Below, in pieces: positions 7,204 through 16,700 of a stretch of 64,000 bases of DNA. The translations under genes were made by a program, and so were the position numbers. The notes under the pieces are model-generated. The model had not been told where the DNA came from. It made no database searches and saw only the letters and a list, made by a program, of their open reading frames with translations. Within the stretch, counting starts at the first letter, position 1. Every line of letters begins with the position of its first letter. This DNA comes from a virus: the IMG/VR virus record IMGVR_UViG_3300008261_000001, positions 226,180-290,179 of that record. One strand, 5' to 3'.

Positions 7204-7596
7204 TCAAATAAATTTATCTAGTATCGGCTTTCTGTCCTTTGGGTGGAGCTTGCAGTTAGAAAGATACGAGAACGGAACCCATTTCCACTCGTCATTTTCG
7301 TTATCCAATATGGGAGTAAACTTAGTCGATACTTCTGCCAAATAGAGCGTGTACCCCGAGCCATACAACTCGTCGTAAATCTGAAAAGGAACCTTCTCCA
7401 CTCCAATCAAGTTCTCTGAAGGATCTCCCCCTACCTCTTCGTAGAGTTCACGCATAGCTGTTTCGTAGTGCGTCTCCCCGCCCTCGGTTTTACCTCCAGG
7501 GAAGTTCCAATATCCGCTCCATCTGTCCTCTGTTTTGGATACCCTTCTTAGAATCAGCGTGTCCCCACCGCTTATGAACATAACACCTGCACCCAT
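7204..7596 (-). CDS. Nudix hydrolase
   Basis: 130 residues; ATG with AGGAG five to six bases upstream. The Nudix box runs from G35 to G57 (GKTEGGE...REL.EEVGG) and keeps the glutates that bind metal; the last position is Gly rather than the usual hydrophobic residue. The FPGGK approach and the strand order fit MutT-like NTP pyrophosphohydrolases. In phages such enzymes clean up or select nucleotides, so it could remove an unwanted dNTP if this phage uses a modified base. The substrate cannot be told from sequence. Confidence 0.88.
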   Translation of the reverse strand: MGAGVMFISGGDTLILRRVSKTEDRWSGYWNFPGGKTEGGETHYETAMRELYEEVGGDPSENLIGVEKVPFQIYDELYGSGYTLYLAEVSTKFTPILDNENDEWKWVPFSYLSNCKLHPKDRKPILDKFI

Positions 7597-7684
7597 AGCG
7601 ACTCCTTTTATGTTTAGGTTGTAGGTTTTATTACCATAATAAACCTTTTATGTTTTTTCAGCCTAAACAATCGGAGAGAAAAAG

Positions 7685-8053
7685 ATGAAGTACTTATATC
7701 ACTACGAAGCTGAGGTGTTATCCGTTTACGATGGGGACACCTGTACCCTACAGATTTGCTGTGGGTTCGATATGTACACAAGGGTGACTTTTAGACTCAC
7801 AGGCATAGACACCGCTGAGATGAAGTCCAAAGACCCCTTAAAGAAAGAGGCAGCTCTACAAGCTAGAGACCACCTCAGAAGTCGTATCCTCGGCAAGAAG
7901 GTCATCGTCAACACTAGAGAGCGAGAGAAATACGGAAGGTGGCTTGGATACATTTGGGCAGACGAGGGACAAGATGAACTAGGGGAGTCCATCAACGACG
8001 AGATGATTCGTCTCGGTCATGCCAAGCCCTACGATGGTGGTAAGAAAGAATAA
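7685..8053 (+). CDS. Thermonuclease (SNase-like) family nuclease
   Basis: 122 residues; ATG with GGAGAG nine bases upstream. YDGDT at 15-19, RLTGIDTAE at 37-45 and YGR at 83-85 supply the calcium aspartates and the catalytic Arg-Glu-Arg set of staphylococcal-nuclease-like enzymes (R37, E45, R85). The ending GHAKPYDGG is also typical. There is no signal peptide, so it would act inside the cell, perhaps on host nucleic acid. It faces away from the Nudix gene across an 88-bp divergent region. Confidence 0.88.
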   Translation: MKYLYHYEAEVLSVYDGDTCTLQICCGFDMYTRVTFRLTGIDTAEMKSKDPLKKEAALQARDHLRSRILGKKVIVNTREREKYGRWLGYIWADEGQDELGESINDEMIRLGHAKPYDGGKKE

Positions 8054-8059
8054 ACTGCT

Positions 8060-8716
8060 CTATAGAGCTTTAGGGGAGGGTACTAAGGGTATTAGCTTAT
8101 CAAAGCCCTTAAAAGCAGACTTGTGGGTTACATCATTACTTTTAATCAGTGTGTCGCTATAGTTATCAGAGTCGTTTAAGACGCTAACATCTGCAATACC
8201 ACAGATGTAAAAATCTAGTCCCTCCTTCATTACGATCACTTGAGGGTACTCGTGCTTTTTAGCCGTGATAGAAGGTTTCTTCAGCAAAGGATAGTCGTAC
8301 TGATCCCCCTCTTTAGACCCAGTCTTAACGCCTATGGATAAACCACCACGCTCTAGATCTGGACTGTCGAAGTCAGCAGACTCACCCACAGAGAAATCTA
8401 CCACCTCTCTGTGGTCTAACCCAAGATACACACAGACTGCTATCTCACCTAGCTTTCCTGTAGTATGCCTCTTCCTTATAGACCCACCATCGTTTTTGTA
8501 CCCACCCTCACCCCTCTTTTTCTCTATGATGGGTGAGACCATCTCGGATACATACTGTTCAATATCTTCTGTTAGGGTGATTTTTGGTTTATCCGACACA
8601 TATTTCCAAATAGTATGTGGGTTGTTTTGTGACCACCTTGATTTGTTTAGCCTCTCCGCCCAATCGCCATTCTTGTCCTCATCCCCCAAGCTCTCTAGAA
8701 TCTTATCTAAGCTCAC
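8060..8716 (-). CDS. Possible PD-(D/E)XK-fold nuclease
   Basis: 218 residues; GTG start supported by AGGAGG six to seven bases upstream. The central part shows GKLGEIAV (a helix with conserved Glu), then SADFDSPDL and SIGVKTGS, the E...D...xxK spacing of PD-(D/E)XK nucleases with VKT as the E/QxK strand variant. The flanks are charged and helical. No target-recognition domain is recognised. It could be a repair, host-degradation or anti-competitor nuclease. The motif reading is moderate only. Confidence 0.5.
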   Translation of the reverse strand: MSLDKILESLGDEDKNGDWAERLNKSRWSQNNPHTIWKYVSDKPKITLTEDIEQYVSEMVSPIIEKKRGEGGYKNDGGSIRKRHTTGKLGEIAVCVYLGLDHREVVDFSVGESADFDSPDLERGGLSIGVKTGSKEGDQYDYPLLKKPSITAKKHEYPQVIVMKEGLDFYICGIADVSVLNDSDNYSDTLIKSNDVTHKSAFKGFDKLIPLVPSPKAL

Positions 8717-8771
8717 GCTGACCTCCTTTGGTTTCTCGTAGTTATTATGGGATTTAGGTGCTTAATAATTT

Positions 8772-8778
8772 GTTTATA
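8772..8778 (+). promoter_or_regulatory. GTTTATA element upstream of the decarboxylase homologue
   Basis: GTTTATA follows AATAATTT and lies 50 bases before the start at 8828. It is one of seven such elements placed 33-58 bases upstream of plus-strand genes (10948, 52833, 54381, 57404, 58117, 61088), taken here as a putative phage promoter. Confidence 0.45.
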
Positions 8779-8827
8779 TACCCACAAAACATTGTCCAAA
8801 TAACCCCAACAAGAGAGTATATAGAGT

Positions 8828-9211
8828 ATGCCCCTAGTCCATCAGCACATCGTTGTCCGCTCCCATGTCATGAAGCCTCCCATGAGCGAGGAGGAGACGA
8901 AGAACTGGCTCAAAGAGCTTATTTCTAAAATCGACATGAAGATCCTAAACGGTCCTCATGCGACTTATTTAGATAAAGAGGGTAATAGGGGTGTGACGGG
9001 CGTCTGCATTATCGAGACTTCTCACATTGCAATCCATGTGTGGGATGAGGAGTCTCCAGGTCTTATTCAGCTTGATGTGTACTCGTGTAAGGACTTCGAC
9101 AAAGAGGTGGTGTTCAAGCACTTTGAGTGCTTTGAGCCTGTCTCGACCGAGTGGTTCATGCTCGACCGCACCGACAAGTTATCCATTACGGACGACATAC
9201 AGAAGAAATGA
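8828..9211 (+). CDS. speH: S-adenosylmethionine decarboxylase proenzyme homologue (SpeD/SpeH-like)
   Basis: 127 residues. S65 in ETSHIAIH would become the pyruvoyl group on self-cleavage; H70 and C87 (in LDVYSC) match the other catalytic residues of the small bacterial class. All three are present, with a two-residue insertion before the Cys relative to the usual spacing. AdoMet decarboxylase supplies aminopropyl groups for spermidine. Some viral homologues are reported to act on other amino acids, so the substrate is uncertain. It overlaps the next gene by ATGA. A GTTTATA element lies 50 bases upstream. Confidence 0.85.
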   Translation: MPLVHQHIVVRSHVMKPPMSEEETKNWLKELISKIDMKILNGPHATYLDKEGNRGVTGVCIIETSHIAIHVWDEESPGLIQLDVYSCKDFDKEVVFKHFECFEPVSTEWFMLDRTDKLSITDDIQKK

Positions 9212-9873
9212 GCGATCCTCGTTGTGTGATAGGTGCGGATGTAAAGCTCATCGAGAAAACCCCTGAGGGTTGGATTCTCGATGGGGCTGTGTATGTATCG
9301 GATATATCCGATTGCATAATCATGCCCTCACCACACGACAGAAGGATAGTCTTGTCCGTATTGGAAAAGAAGCCCATGCCCTCTAAGCCCAATAAAGTTA
9401 TCCCTCCTCTACCCCCTTTACCACCTAGCTCTGTGGGTGTGGCTGAAGTACCCCCACCCCCTCCTCACTTAACGGAGTACCCCTTGTTAAGTGAGGAGAT
9501 TGTAGAAGTCGTACAAGACACCTTATTGGATAAGTTAGGGGACAAGTTAGGAGAGAATATGTGGGCAGTAGGTTTAGCCATAGGTTTTACGCTGTTAAAG
9601 AAGTTAATGACTCAACAAGGTCAACAAGCGAGCAAGGCTCAAGAGGAAATGGATAAAAAGTGCAAGGGGAGGCACTCAGACTCAGAGAGCTATAAGGCTG
9701 AGATGGAAGCTCGCATAAAGGAGCTTACTGAGCAACTGCAAGCGAGGGACTTAGAGCTTAAGGGGTTCGCTTCGAGGCAATCCCTTAGAGCTACAGACGA
9801 GAGGTTAAAAGCCTTGTATGAGGAGTTCCATAAGTTCAAGAAGGAACTGCTCTTAAACATAGACGAGGACTAG
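9208..9873 (+). CDS. Coiled-coil protein with hydrophobic segment, paralogue of 4992-5660
   Basis: 221 residues from the ATG inside the ATGA overlap. The N-terminal domain has CVI...GWILDGAVYVSDISDC, matching the N-terminus of the protein at 4992-5660. Then come a proline-rich linker (about 60-90), a hydrophobic stretch near 118-133 (MWAVGLAIGFTLLKK) and a long coiled coil to the end. A GAGGACT/AGTCCTC hairpin covers the stop codon. The shared order of domain, proline linker, membrane segment and coiled coil suggests a duplicated envelope or virion protein of unknown role. Confidence 0.7.
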   Translation: MSDPRCVIGADVKLIEKTPEGWILDGAVYVSDISDCIIMPSPHDRRIVLSVLEKKPMPSKPNKVIPPLPPLPPSSVGVAEVPPPPPHLTEYPLLSEEIVEVVQDTLLDKLGDKLGENMWAVGLAIGFTLLKKLMTQQGQQASKAQEEMDKKCKGRHSDSESYKAEMEARIKELTEQLQARDLELKGFASRQSLRATDERLKALYEEFHKFKKELLLNIDED

Positions 9874-9902
9874 CCTCAGTCCTCATCCCCTCAAGAGCCG
9901 TA

Positions 9903-10775
9903 TTAGTATCCAAAGTCCTCTGAGTTTTGGGAGATGACTTTCTCGATTTGGTCGATGTGCTTTTTAAGCACCACTACTGAAACACCACGAGCCTCTGCCC
10001 AATCGTTCTGGTTTTGGAAAGTCTCGTCTACCTTGTCACGATAGATTTGGTAGCGGATACCCCCCTGCTCTTCACCGAACTTTTGGTTGAGAAGGCGTTG
10101 GACATGGTTAGAGACCGATTCAGCTTCGGCTATCTTTTCAGCCTCGGTGGAGTAGTCGGCATAGAAGTAGTCGGTTTCCGTTTTTTCAGGGTTGTCCTCG
10201 TTGGTTCGGATAACCTGCTTGGCTGAGTTTTCCGATATGTAGGCGTAGCGTGAGCCTCGCTTACACTCTTGTTGGGTCTTACGACCGCGTTGGCGTTGAA
10301 GAGCGTCTTGCCCCTCCACCATGCTCGCCCGCCAGATGAACTGCTTAAAGTGGTAGAAGATGCTGTTAAAGGTGGGGTCTTTGCCCTTAACCAACATTGG
10401 AGAGAGGTTGTCTTTCTCACACAGAAAGACAACAAAGTCGTGGTAGTAGTCCTCAAGGTCTTGCATTGCAAATGCGGTAGTGCTGTCCCTTGCCCCATGA
10501 CGGAGGCAAAAGTCCTTGAGCTTCTCGTAGTTTACAGACTTGCCCCCAAAGAGCCAATTTTCAGTCGCGTTCGTCTTACGCTTTTGACCGAAAGCCTTTG
10601 GTCTCTTAACTTGAGATGTGACCTCATAAGATGCCACCTGTAAGAGCACATCCGACCAATGCTCTTCCTTGAGAGTCGCCCTTGAGATTTGAGCCTCCAC
10701 TTGAGCGATCTGCTCTTTCAGAGCGTCCGCTTGGGCGTAGAGGCGGGTAAGAGTATCCTTTAAATTTTTCAACAC
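9903..10775 (-). CDS. DNA-binding-like protein, possibly a divergent sigma factor
   Basis: 290 residues; GTG start with GAGGAG seven bases upstream. Residues 1-35 form a coiled coil. The middle segment near 125-165 (FNSIFYHFKQFIWRA) and a C-terminal helical segment near 240-285 (RYQIYRDKVDE...DWAEARGVSVVVLKKHIDQI) look like sigma region 2 and a region-4 helix-turn-helix. The similarity is weak and linker spacing is unusual. A transcription factor for late genes is a reasonable guess. Confidence 0.45.
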   Translation of the reverse strand: MLKNLKDTLTRLYAQADALKEQIAQVEAQISRATLKEEHWSDVLLQVASYEVTSQVKRPKAFGQKRKTNATENWLFGGKSVNYEKLKDFCLRHGARDSTTAFAMQDLEDYYHDFVVFLCEKDNLSPMLVKGKDPTFNSIFYHFKQFIWRASMVEGQDALQRQRGRKTQQECKRGSRYAYISENSAKQVIRTNEDNPEKTETDYFYADYSTEAEKIAEAESVSNHVQRLLNQKFGEEQGGIRYQIYRDKVDETFQNQNDWAEARGVSVVVLKKHIDQIEKVISQNSEDFGY

Positions 10776-10947
10776 TATGGGTCTCCTCGTACAGAGGGTT
10801 AGGTGTGCCTTAAGGGTTAGTCACCAGGCACGGGAGTACACATAGTAGGTACATCGAACATAAAAATCAAGTTCAAAATCAACCCCCCCAGAAAAAAGAT
10901 CGTAGAGGTGTGGGTGTGGGGGGGAGACTCGAAAAAGATTTTTTTTT

Positions 10948-10954
10948 GTTTATA
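10948..10954 (+). promoter_or_regulatory. GTTTATA element before the structural module
   Basis: GTTTATA follows a run of nine T residues and lies 47 bases before the start at 11001. The 225-bp region 10776-11000 is divergent and otherwise gene-free, with G- and C-rich runs. Confidence 0.5.
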
Positions 10955-11000
10955 CCCCTGCTCTTGCAAACGAAACCGATCTGAGAAATGGATACTTATA

Positions 11001-12608
11001 ATGGATAAGCAACTACAACGAGTGGGCATGATGTTGGAGCTTAGTGGTCTAGCTGAGACCAACAAGCAAGCCTCAGAAATCTTAGGGCTGTTACGCAAGC
11101 AAGCTGGAGTAGACAAGTTCGCCATGATGCCGACGAAGTGGAAAGACTCAAAAAAGAGTTATCATGGCACGATACCCTTAGACTCTTTACAGGGTTATTT
11201 CGTTCAGATGTGGTGGGGTGCTTTAAAGAAGCTAGGTTTGACAACTCTTGAGTGTCCACCTACATCGGACATAAAGGTACTCAGTCGTGCTTTGGGTGCG
11301 TCCTCTTTGTTCGGTAAGCTCATTAAGAATCCGCTTCCAGATTCAGACCCTCGTAAAGTCCTTTGGGCTTCATTAAGGGAGGCTTGGAACAAGCACAGCA
11401 CGGATTTCGAAACCTCTTGGAACAGGATTTTCGAGAGAGCTTATAACGCCACGAACTACATCAGAGGGGATAAAAGGATACCTGACTCTGAAACACGAAC
11501 ACAGCTTGAGATGGAGCAAGCCTCTGCGGTGTTCGATAGGTACTTTAAGGGCAATAAACTTTACACATTTGTGCAGAGTCTGAACCTTAGTAATCCCGAG
11601 TCTGTTTTTGAGCAAGCCTCGGCATTGGTGGTTTCTAATATCGCTAATGGGAACCACTCTTCAAAGTCAGTCTCTACAAAGCCCACGGACTTTGAGGCTC
11701 CAGAGGGTGGTGAGGCTTACAACTTCAGTGCTGAGGATGCCTTTATTCCTTACGGTTACACAAGGGACAGTGGCAACACTCCACTTACTGATGCTCAACT
11801 ACAAACCAACCAACAGATTTTGGAGGAGGCGGAGAAGCAAGAGGATTGGGCCGAGCTTGTTCGTGATATGCAAAAGAACGATCCAGATTTCTACAAGGAC
11901 TTAATGGATATTGTATCCGAAACTGTAGAGATCAAGAGGTTGTCTCCTGAGGCGGTTTTATCCACAAAGATTACTACTCTAGCACAGATGGAGATCCTTG
12001 CTACGCTCATAGACGACTGCTTATCGGCAGAATCTAGGGATAGGATAAAGAGGTCTGCTCTTTCAAGCATCAAGGCAGGCACATACGCGATTCTCTATGC
12101 GTATCTTGTGATGGCAGGTTTCACTTTTAGCACTCGTGAAGGGGAGAGCGTCACCATTAAGTTATCTGGAAACCCCTTCTTGGTTAACTACAGATCTTTC
12201 CAAAGGGATGTGGCAGTACCGCTAAGGTTAGCGGATGACTTTGAGAGGGTGGTCTCACGCTTGTGGGGGCTCATTGAGAAGTACATACCCAAAAAGCTCT
12301 TTAAGGCGGACTTAGAGACCTTTAGCACACAGATGCAGAAACTTGTGTTCGGTGGTGTTCACCCTGGTGTTGCTTTCCCTGAGATCACCCTAAAGGACAG
12401 CCGTTGGTTCTTGGTTTCTTGTCTTAAAGAGTTCATTCGTTTGAGGATGATTCTTGAAATCTCGGACGAGGATGTTTTAGAGGAGTTCGAGCCAGAGATG
12501 GATGGGGATTTGTGTATTAAGGCTCTTAGGGCTATCACGATTGCTCCCACACAGATTGTAGAGGAAGCGAGATTAGCCCTCATTAGTAGTATCGAGAAGA
12601 GAAGGTAA
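11001..12608 (+). CDS. Hypothetical protein at the head of the tail module
   Basis: 535 residues from ATG (MDKQLQRVGMM...). Mostly helical in the N-terminal half, with an acidic linker rich in Gln/Glu near 255-280 and a helical C-terminal half containing one hydrophobic helix near 365-380. No catalytic motif is recognised. Its position as first gene after a promoter-like element and before the baseplate genes suggests a virion or tail-assembly protein. The next gene starts 68 bases downstream. Confidence 0.75.
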   Translation: MDKQLQRVGMMLELSGLAETNKQASEILGLLRKQAGVDKFAMMPTKWKDSKKSYHGTIPLDSLQGYFVQMWWGALKKLGLTTLECPPTSDIKVLSRALGASSLFGKLIKNPLPDSDPRKVLWASLREAWNKHSTDFETSWNRIFERAYNATNYIRGDKRIPDSETRTQLEMEQASAVFDRYFKGNKLYTFVQSLNLSNPESVFEQASALVVSNIANGNHSSKSVSTKPTDFEAPEGGEAYNFSAEDAFIPYGYTRDSGNTPLTDAQLQTNQQILEEAEKQEDWAELVRDMQKNDPDFYKDLMDIVSETVEIKRLSPEAVLSTKITTLAQMEILATLIDDCLSAESRDRIKRSALSSIKAGTYAILYAYLVMAGFTFSTREGESVTIKLSGNPFLVNYRSFQRDVAVPLRLADDFERVVSRLWGLIEKYIPKKLFKADLETFSTQMQKLVFGGVHPGVAFPEITLKDSRWFLVSCLKEFIRLRMILEISDEDVLEEFEPEMDGDLCIKALRAITIAPTQIVEEARLALISSIEKRR

Positions 12609-12676
12609 AATCCCTTATCTATTTATGATGACACCCATGTAGAGAAAACACACTCTTCGTGGAGTGACATCATATT

Positions 12677-13717
12677 ATGAGTAAAGACTTACAGATCGCA
12701 TATGCGTGTCCGCATTTGATACGATATGAAAGAGTTTCTTTGGACAGCGGTCGGTTTGTATCTGCCTCTAGTCCCATAGAGGGGGATAACCTACTTGTTC
12801 TTAGACGAGATGGTGTCGAACTGCCCGCTGAGGGACTCTTTAGGGAAGCATTTATCCAATGCCCTCTCAAAGGTCCTTATCGGATAAAGACGGATAAGAA
12901 CTCTCTTACGCTTGTCTTGGAGGGTGGTGCTACATATCAGGTGTCTATCCCACCTAAGATTTACAGCACTACGGCACTCGTGACTTTACTTAATGGAAAG
13001 TTCGGTGAGATTTCTGTTTTGGAGGATAACTTATCGGTTCGTTTTACGGATGAGCAAAGGGGTGTTGGTTTTAGTCTTTATGGGACAGCGATGGAGAGCT
13101 TGGGTTTTGTGGTATCCAAAGTCAGAGCAAAGCCTTTACGCCTAACGCCCTCTTGGAAACTGCGGAAAAGCACAACTGGGGGTTATTTAGTAGCTTTCGA
13201 TAAGCCTCTCGATCCGGAGGGCTTATTAGATGTCACCTATACGACCACAAAGAGCGAATGTCGTAGGTGCAACGCCACTGGGGTGGAGAACGACATAAGG
13301 TTCTCTATGGATGGTGATTTATCCACAATAGAGGGTTATGACTTATTGTATCAGAACATAGCAAAGACGCTTTTGACCATACAAGGGAGCAATCCTTATC
13401 ACGAGTGGTATGGGTCGAACGCTGTAGGTTTGGTGGGTAAGAAGTCCACCACTGCTTTACCTTCTCTGATCCGACAGAGCGTTAAAGAGGCATTGGATAG
13501 ATTTCAGGGTCTTCAGCGAGAGCAGGCGAAGTTACAGAGGGTATCTAATGAGGAACGCTTATTGAGCGTAGACAGCGTGACGGTGGAACGCATAGGGTCA
13601 GATGAGACATCTGTCTTGTGTACGGTCGTCGTTCGGGCGGCAAGTGGTTCGCCCGTTAACATAAACATTGTGTTTGCTGTACCTGGCAGTATTCCACTTG
13701 ATGGAGATCTAAGATGA
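12677..13717 (+). CDS. Baseplate wedge protein, gp25-like C-terminal domain
   Basis: 346 residues. The C-terminal part (about 215-340) has DLLYQNIAKTLLTIQGSNPYHEWYGS followed by a long helix and beta strands, the arrangement seen in gp25/W-type baseplate wedge proteins. The N-terminal part is beta rich and holds a C195-x2-C198 pair. The stop overlaps the baseplate J start by ATGA, which supports a joint role in the baseplate. Assignment rests on motif pattern and neighbour, not on a search. Confidence 0.65.
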   Translation: MSKDLQIAYACPHLIRYERVSLDSGRFVSASSPIEGDNLLVLRRDGVELPAEGLFREAFIQCPLKGPYRIKTDKNSLTLVLEGGATYQVSIPPKIYSTTALVTLLNGKFGEISVLEDNLSVRFTDEQRGVGFSLYGTAMESLGFVVSKVRAKPLRLTPSWKLRKSTTGGYLVAFDKPLDPEGLLDVTYTTTKSECRRCNATGVENDIRFSMDGDLSTIEGYDLLYQNIAKTLLTIQGSNPYHEWYGSNAVGLVGKKSTTALPSLIRQSVKEALDRFQGLQREQAKLQRVSNEERLLSVDSVTVERIGSDETSVLCTVVVRAASGSPVNINIVFAVPGSIPLDGDLR

Positions 13718-16700
13718 GCCTTTTTGAAATAATCAAACCTGATGGGGTTAAGACTTCCAATCCCTCTGTCGTTTACTCTACTCTCAAAGACGAAGTGACC
13801 ATTAGGGGTAACATCGAGGGATACACGAGTATCGTCATAACTTTTAATGGAACCACCTACACTTCCACCGGTATAGACTCAGATATAAGCATATTGGATA
13901 ACTCTTGGTTATTCCCATCTGTTGGTGGTATAGACATCACTCAAGGTACGAACTCTTTTGAGATAGTAGCCTCAGGTGTGGGTTTATCCAATAAGTCCAT
14001 ACGGCTAGACATAGTATCTCCAGAGAACGAGCAGATATCTCCACCTGCTCCACCCACGAACATCAGAGTTTCTCGTCTCCAAAACGCTGTAGAGATTTCT
14101 TTTAACCACTCGGACACATCCGTGAGCTATTACAATGTGTATGGCTCATCAGCAAGTGGTGGGGGTCTTAATGGATACTTTTTGGTAAACGCGGTTCCTT
14201 TAGATCCAGTGACTTACGGTGTGCGTGTTGAGCAGTCTACAACACTTGGTGACTTGAGTGTGGATTTGAGTCCACAAGATGCCGACCCTTTATTTGTGGG
14301 GGTGCAGGCGTTGCAGAGTTCTAGTTCTCAAACCTTATCTACTACTAGCTTGGGGGATATTGAGATTCCAGAGGGTGCTATAAGGGTGAGGGTTACCTCT
14401 GTGGTTTCTTCTCTAACTCTTAATGAGACAGTTAAGTTTAAGCACTCTAGGACAGCCACCCCCAACTCACAACCACCGACCTATCAGATAGGTGAGTTCT
14501 CGACCTTACCCGCGACTACTCCCATTTATTATGTGGTCACAGCAGTTAAAGTGGCTGACGATGTTGAGATAGAGTCCTCTTACAGCATAGAAGTGGCAGG
14601 ACAGCCCATAGAGGTTCAATCCACCAATCTGAGCCTCCCCAATGTATCGGATAACGACATCACAACGAGTCTTATCCAATCAATCTACGCGGCGGACGAG
14701 GATGCGAGCGTTCAAGCTGGGTCTGCCATCCGAGACTTGATGATAGACCCTATGGTGTCTGAGCTATCTAGGGTGCGTTTTGTGTTGGACTACACCTATC
14801 GAGCCACGAGCTTTTTGAGCCTATTACGGATAGACGACCCCTTAAACACAGGTGCTTCCATTTCTGTGTCTGCGAGTTCTTACAAGCTCGCTCTGAAAGA
14901 CGCTTTGTTTTTACAAACGGATGCTCAGACACAGAACCTCATAGACTCTTCCTTTGACCGACTTGCCTCTAACTTTGGCTTGTCCCGCAGAATAGGCGTA
15001 AAGGCGAGGGGAGAGGTGGTGTTTTATGTTTCCGCTAAACCCACCTACACTATATCAGTTCCTCTAGGGACAGTTCTGACAGGCGGTGGAGTTTCCTTTA
15101 AGACGACTGAAACGGATAGCTTTAGTCCAGAGAACGCATCGAGCCTCTACAACCCTATCCGTAAACGATATGAGCTTACTTTACAAATAGAGGCGATAAA
15201 TGAGGGTTCAAGCGGAAATGTAACGAGCGGTCAGATCACACAAGGTGCTCCAGCAGGGTTGAGGGTTTCCAATACCGCACCAACTTTTGGGGGACAAGAC
15301 ACAGAGAGCAATAGTGATCTGTCCGCAAGAGCTTTGGGTTATTTATCTTCTGTGGATGTCGGCACTCGTAATGGATACTATCGCGTAGCACGAGAGACAG
15401 CAGGTGTATCCTCCGTCCTCATTATTGACGCAGACAGCCCCTACATGGTCAGAGATGATGGGATCGGTGGCAAAGTGGATGTGTGGGTAAGGGGTGAGAG
15501 CATAGCGAGTGTCACCGATGTGTACGCCCCCACCTACAAAACCAAACGCGGTGCTAGGTTCTTGCCCCTCATTAGCGAGGGGGCTTACATCTTCAAAGTG
15601 GCAGACATCTCGTCCCCCTCTATCTTTGAAATGATCGACAGAGAGGACTTGGGTCTTGGACTCCGTAACGCCACCACAAATGAGTTCTTCGACTTATCCA
15701 ATGTGGTCATATCTAATGGGAATACAATCACATTGGATAGTTCGATAGTACAGCCCTCTTATGTGTTTGGGGATGTGATACTAGGTGACTATAGGTCTAG
15801 CACCTCGGCAAATATCGTCTTAGATAGACAGCCTGTAAGAGAAGTCTTATCCGTGGCGAAAGAAGATGGGACACTCTTGGGTTTTGAGTTTGTTAAAGCT
15901 GAAGACCCCTTGAGGCTTGGGCAGTCAACTAGAGCTTCCGATTATGTGGTGGTGACGAATGATGGTTTGGATAAGTTTAAAGAAGTCTCCCAAGAGTCTC
16001 ATACGCTCATAGGATTTTACGGAGACCGTTTAGCCTATTTGGGTGTCGATGTGAACAGCATAGTGGTGACGAACACATCGGGTGTTGTGTTCGATAGCCC
16101 TCTCGACCCAAGTGTTTCCCAACCCCATTATGAGATCATCTCAGAAGTCGATCAGGTTTCTATACGCAGAACGAGCGTCAGTGGCGGTATAGCAGATGGG
16201 CAGATAGTGCTAGTCTCTTATCGTTACATAGAGAATATCACCATCACCTACAAGACGAACCTCGTTTTATCCAATCTACAATCAAACCTAGATGCGAATA
16301 AGCACTTAGGGGCGGATGTATTGGCTAAAGAGGTTTCTCCAGTATTTGTGGACATCAAAGCTGTGGTGGTCTTAGAGCGGGGTACACCCATCTCCACAGC
16401 GGACTCCCTCATACGCAACAACTTATCCAATCTTATCTTAGGGCAAGTACTCGGTGGGACGCTGAGAGTCTCAGATGTCATTAGGGAGATAGATAGCAGT
16501 ACAGGCGTTAGCTATGTCATCATGCCTCTCACACAACTCGCTCTACAGCAAGGGTCTAGTGTACTAAGAGAAGAAATCTTAGTGGGTTCTCTCCGAAACA
16601 TCACCCAACTTAACAACCCAACACATAACTTATGGTTATTGGATAGCCCTTTATCCAATGTGGTGGGGGTCGGAGGGGGTGCGACCGCTCGTGTGTTTTT

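Noticed and set aside
9865-9884. GAGGACT/AGTCCTC hairpin as a terminator
   Set aside because: Only seven base pairs and no U tract on either strand; kept as a note in the gene entry only.
10130-10643. Long open frames on both strands overlapping the 290-residue gene
   Set aside because: The gene at 9903-10775 has a good GTG start with GAGGAG and a plausible protein; the others are Thr/Arg or Leu/Val-rich shadows.
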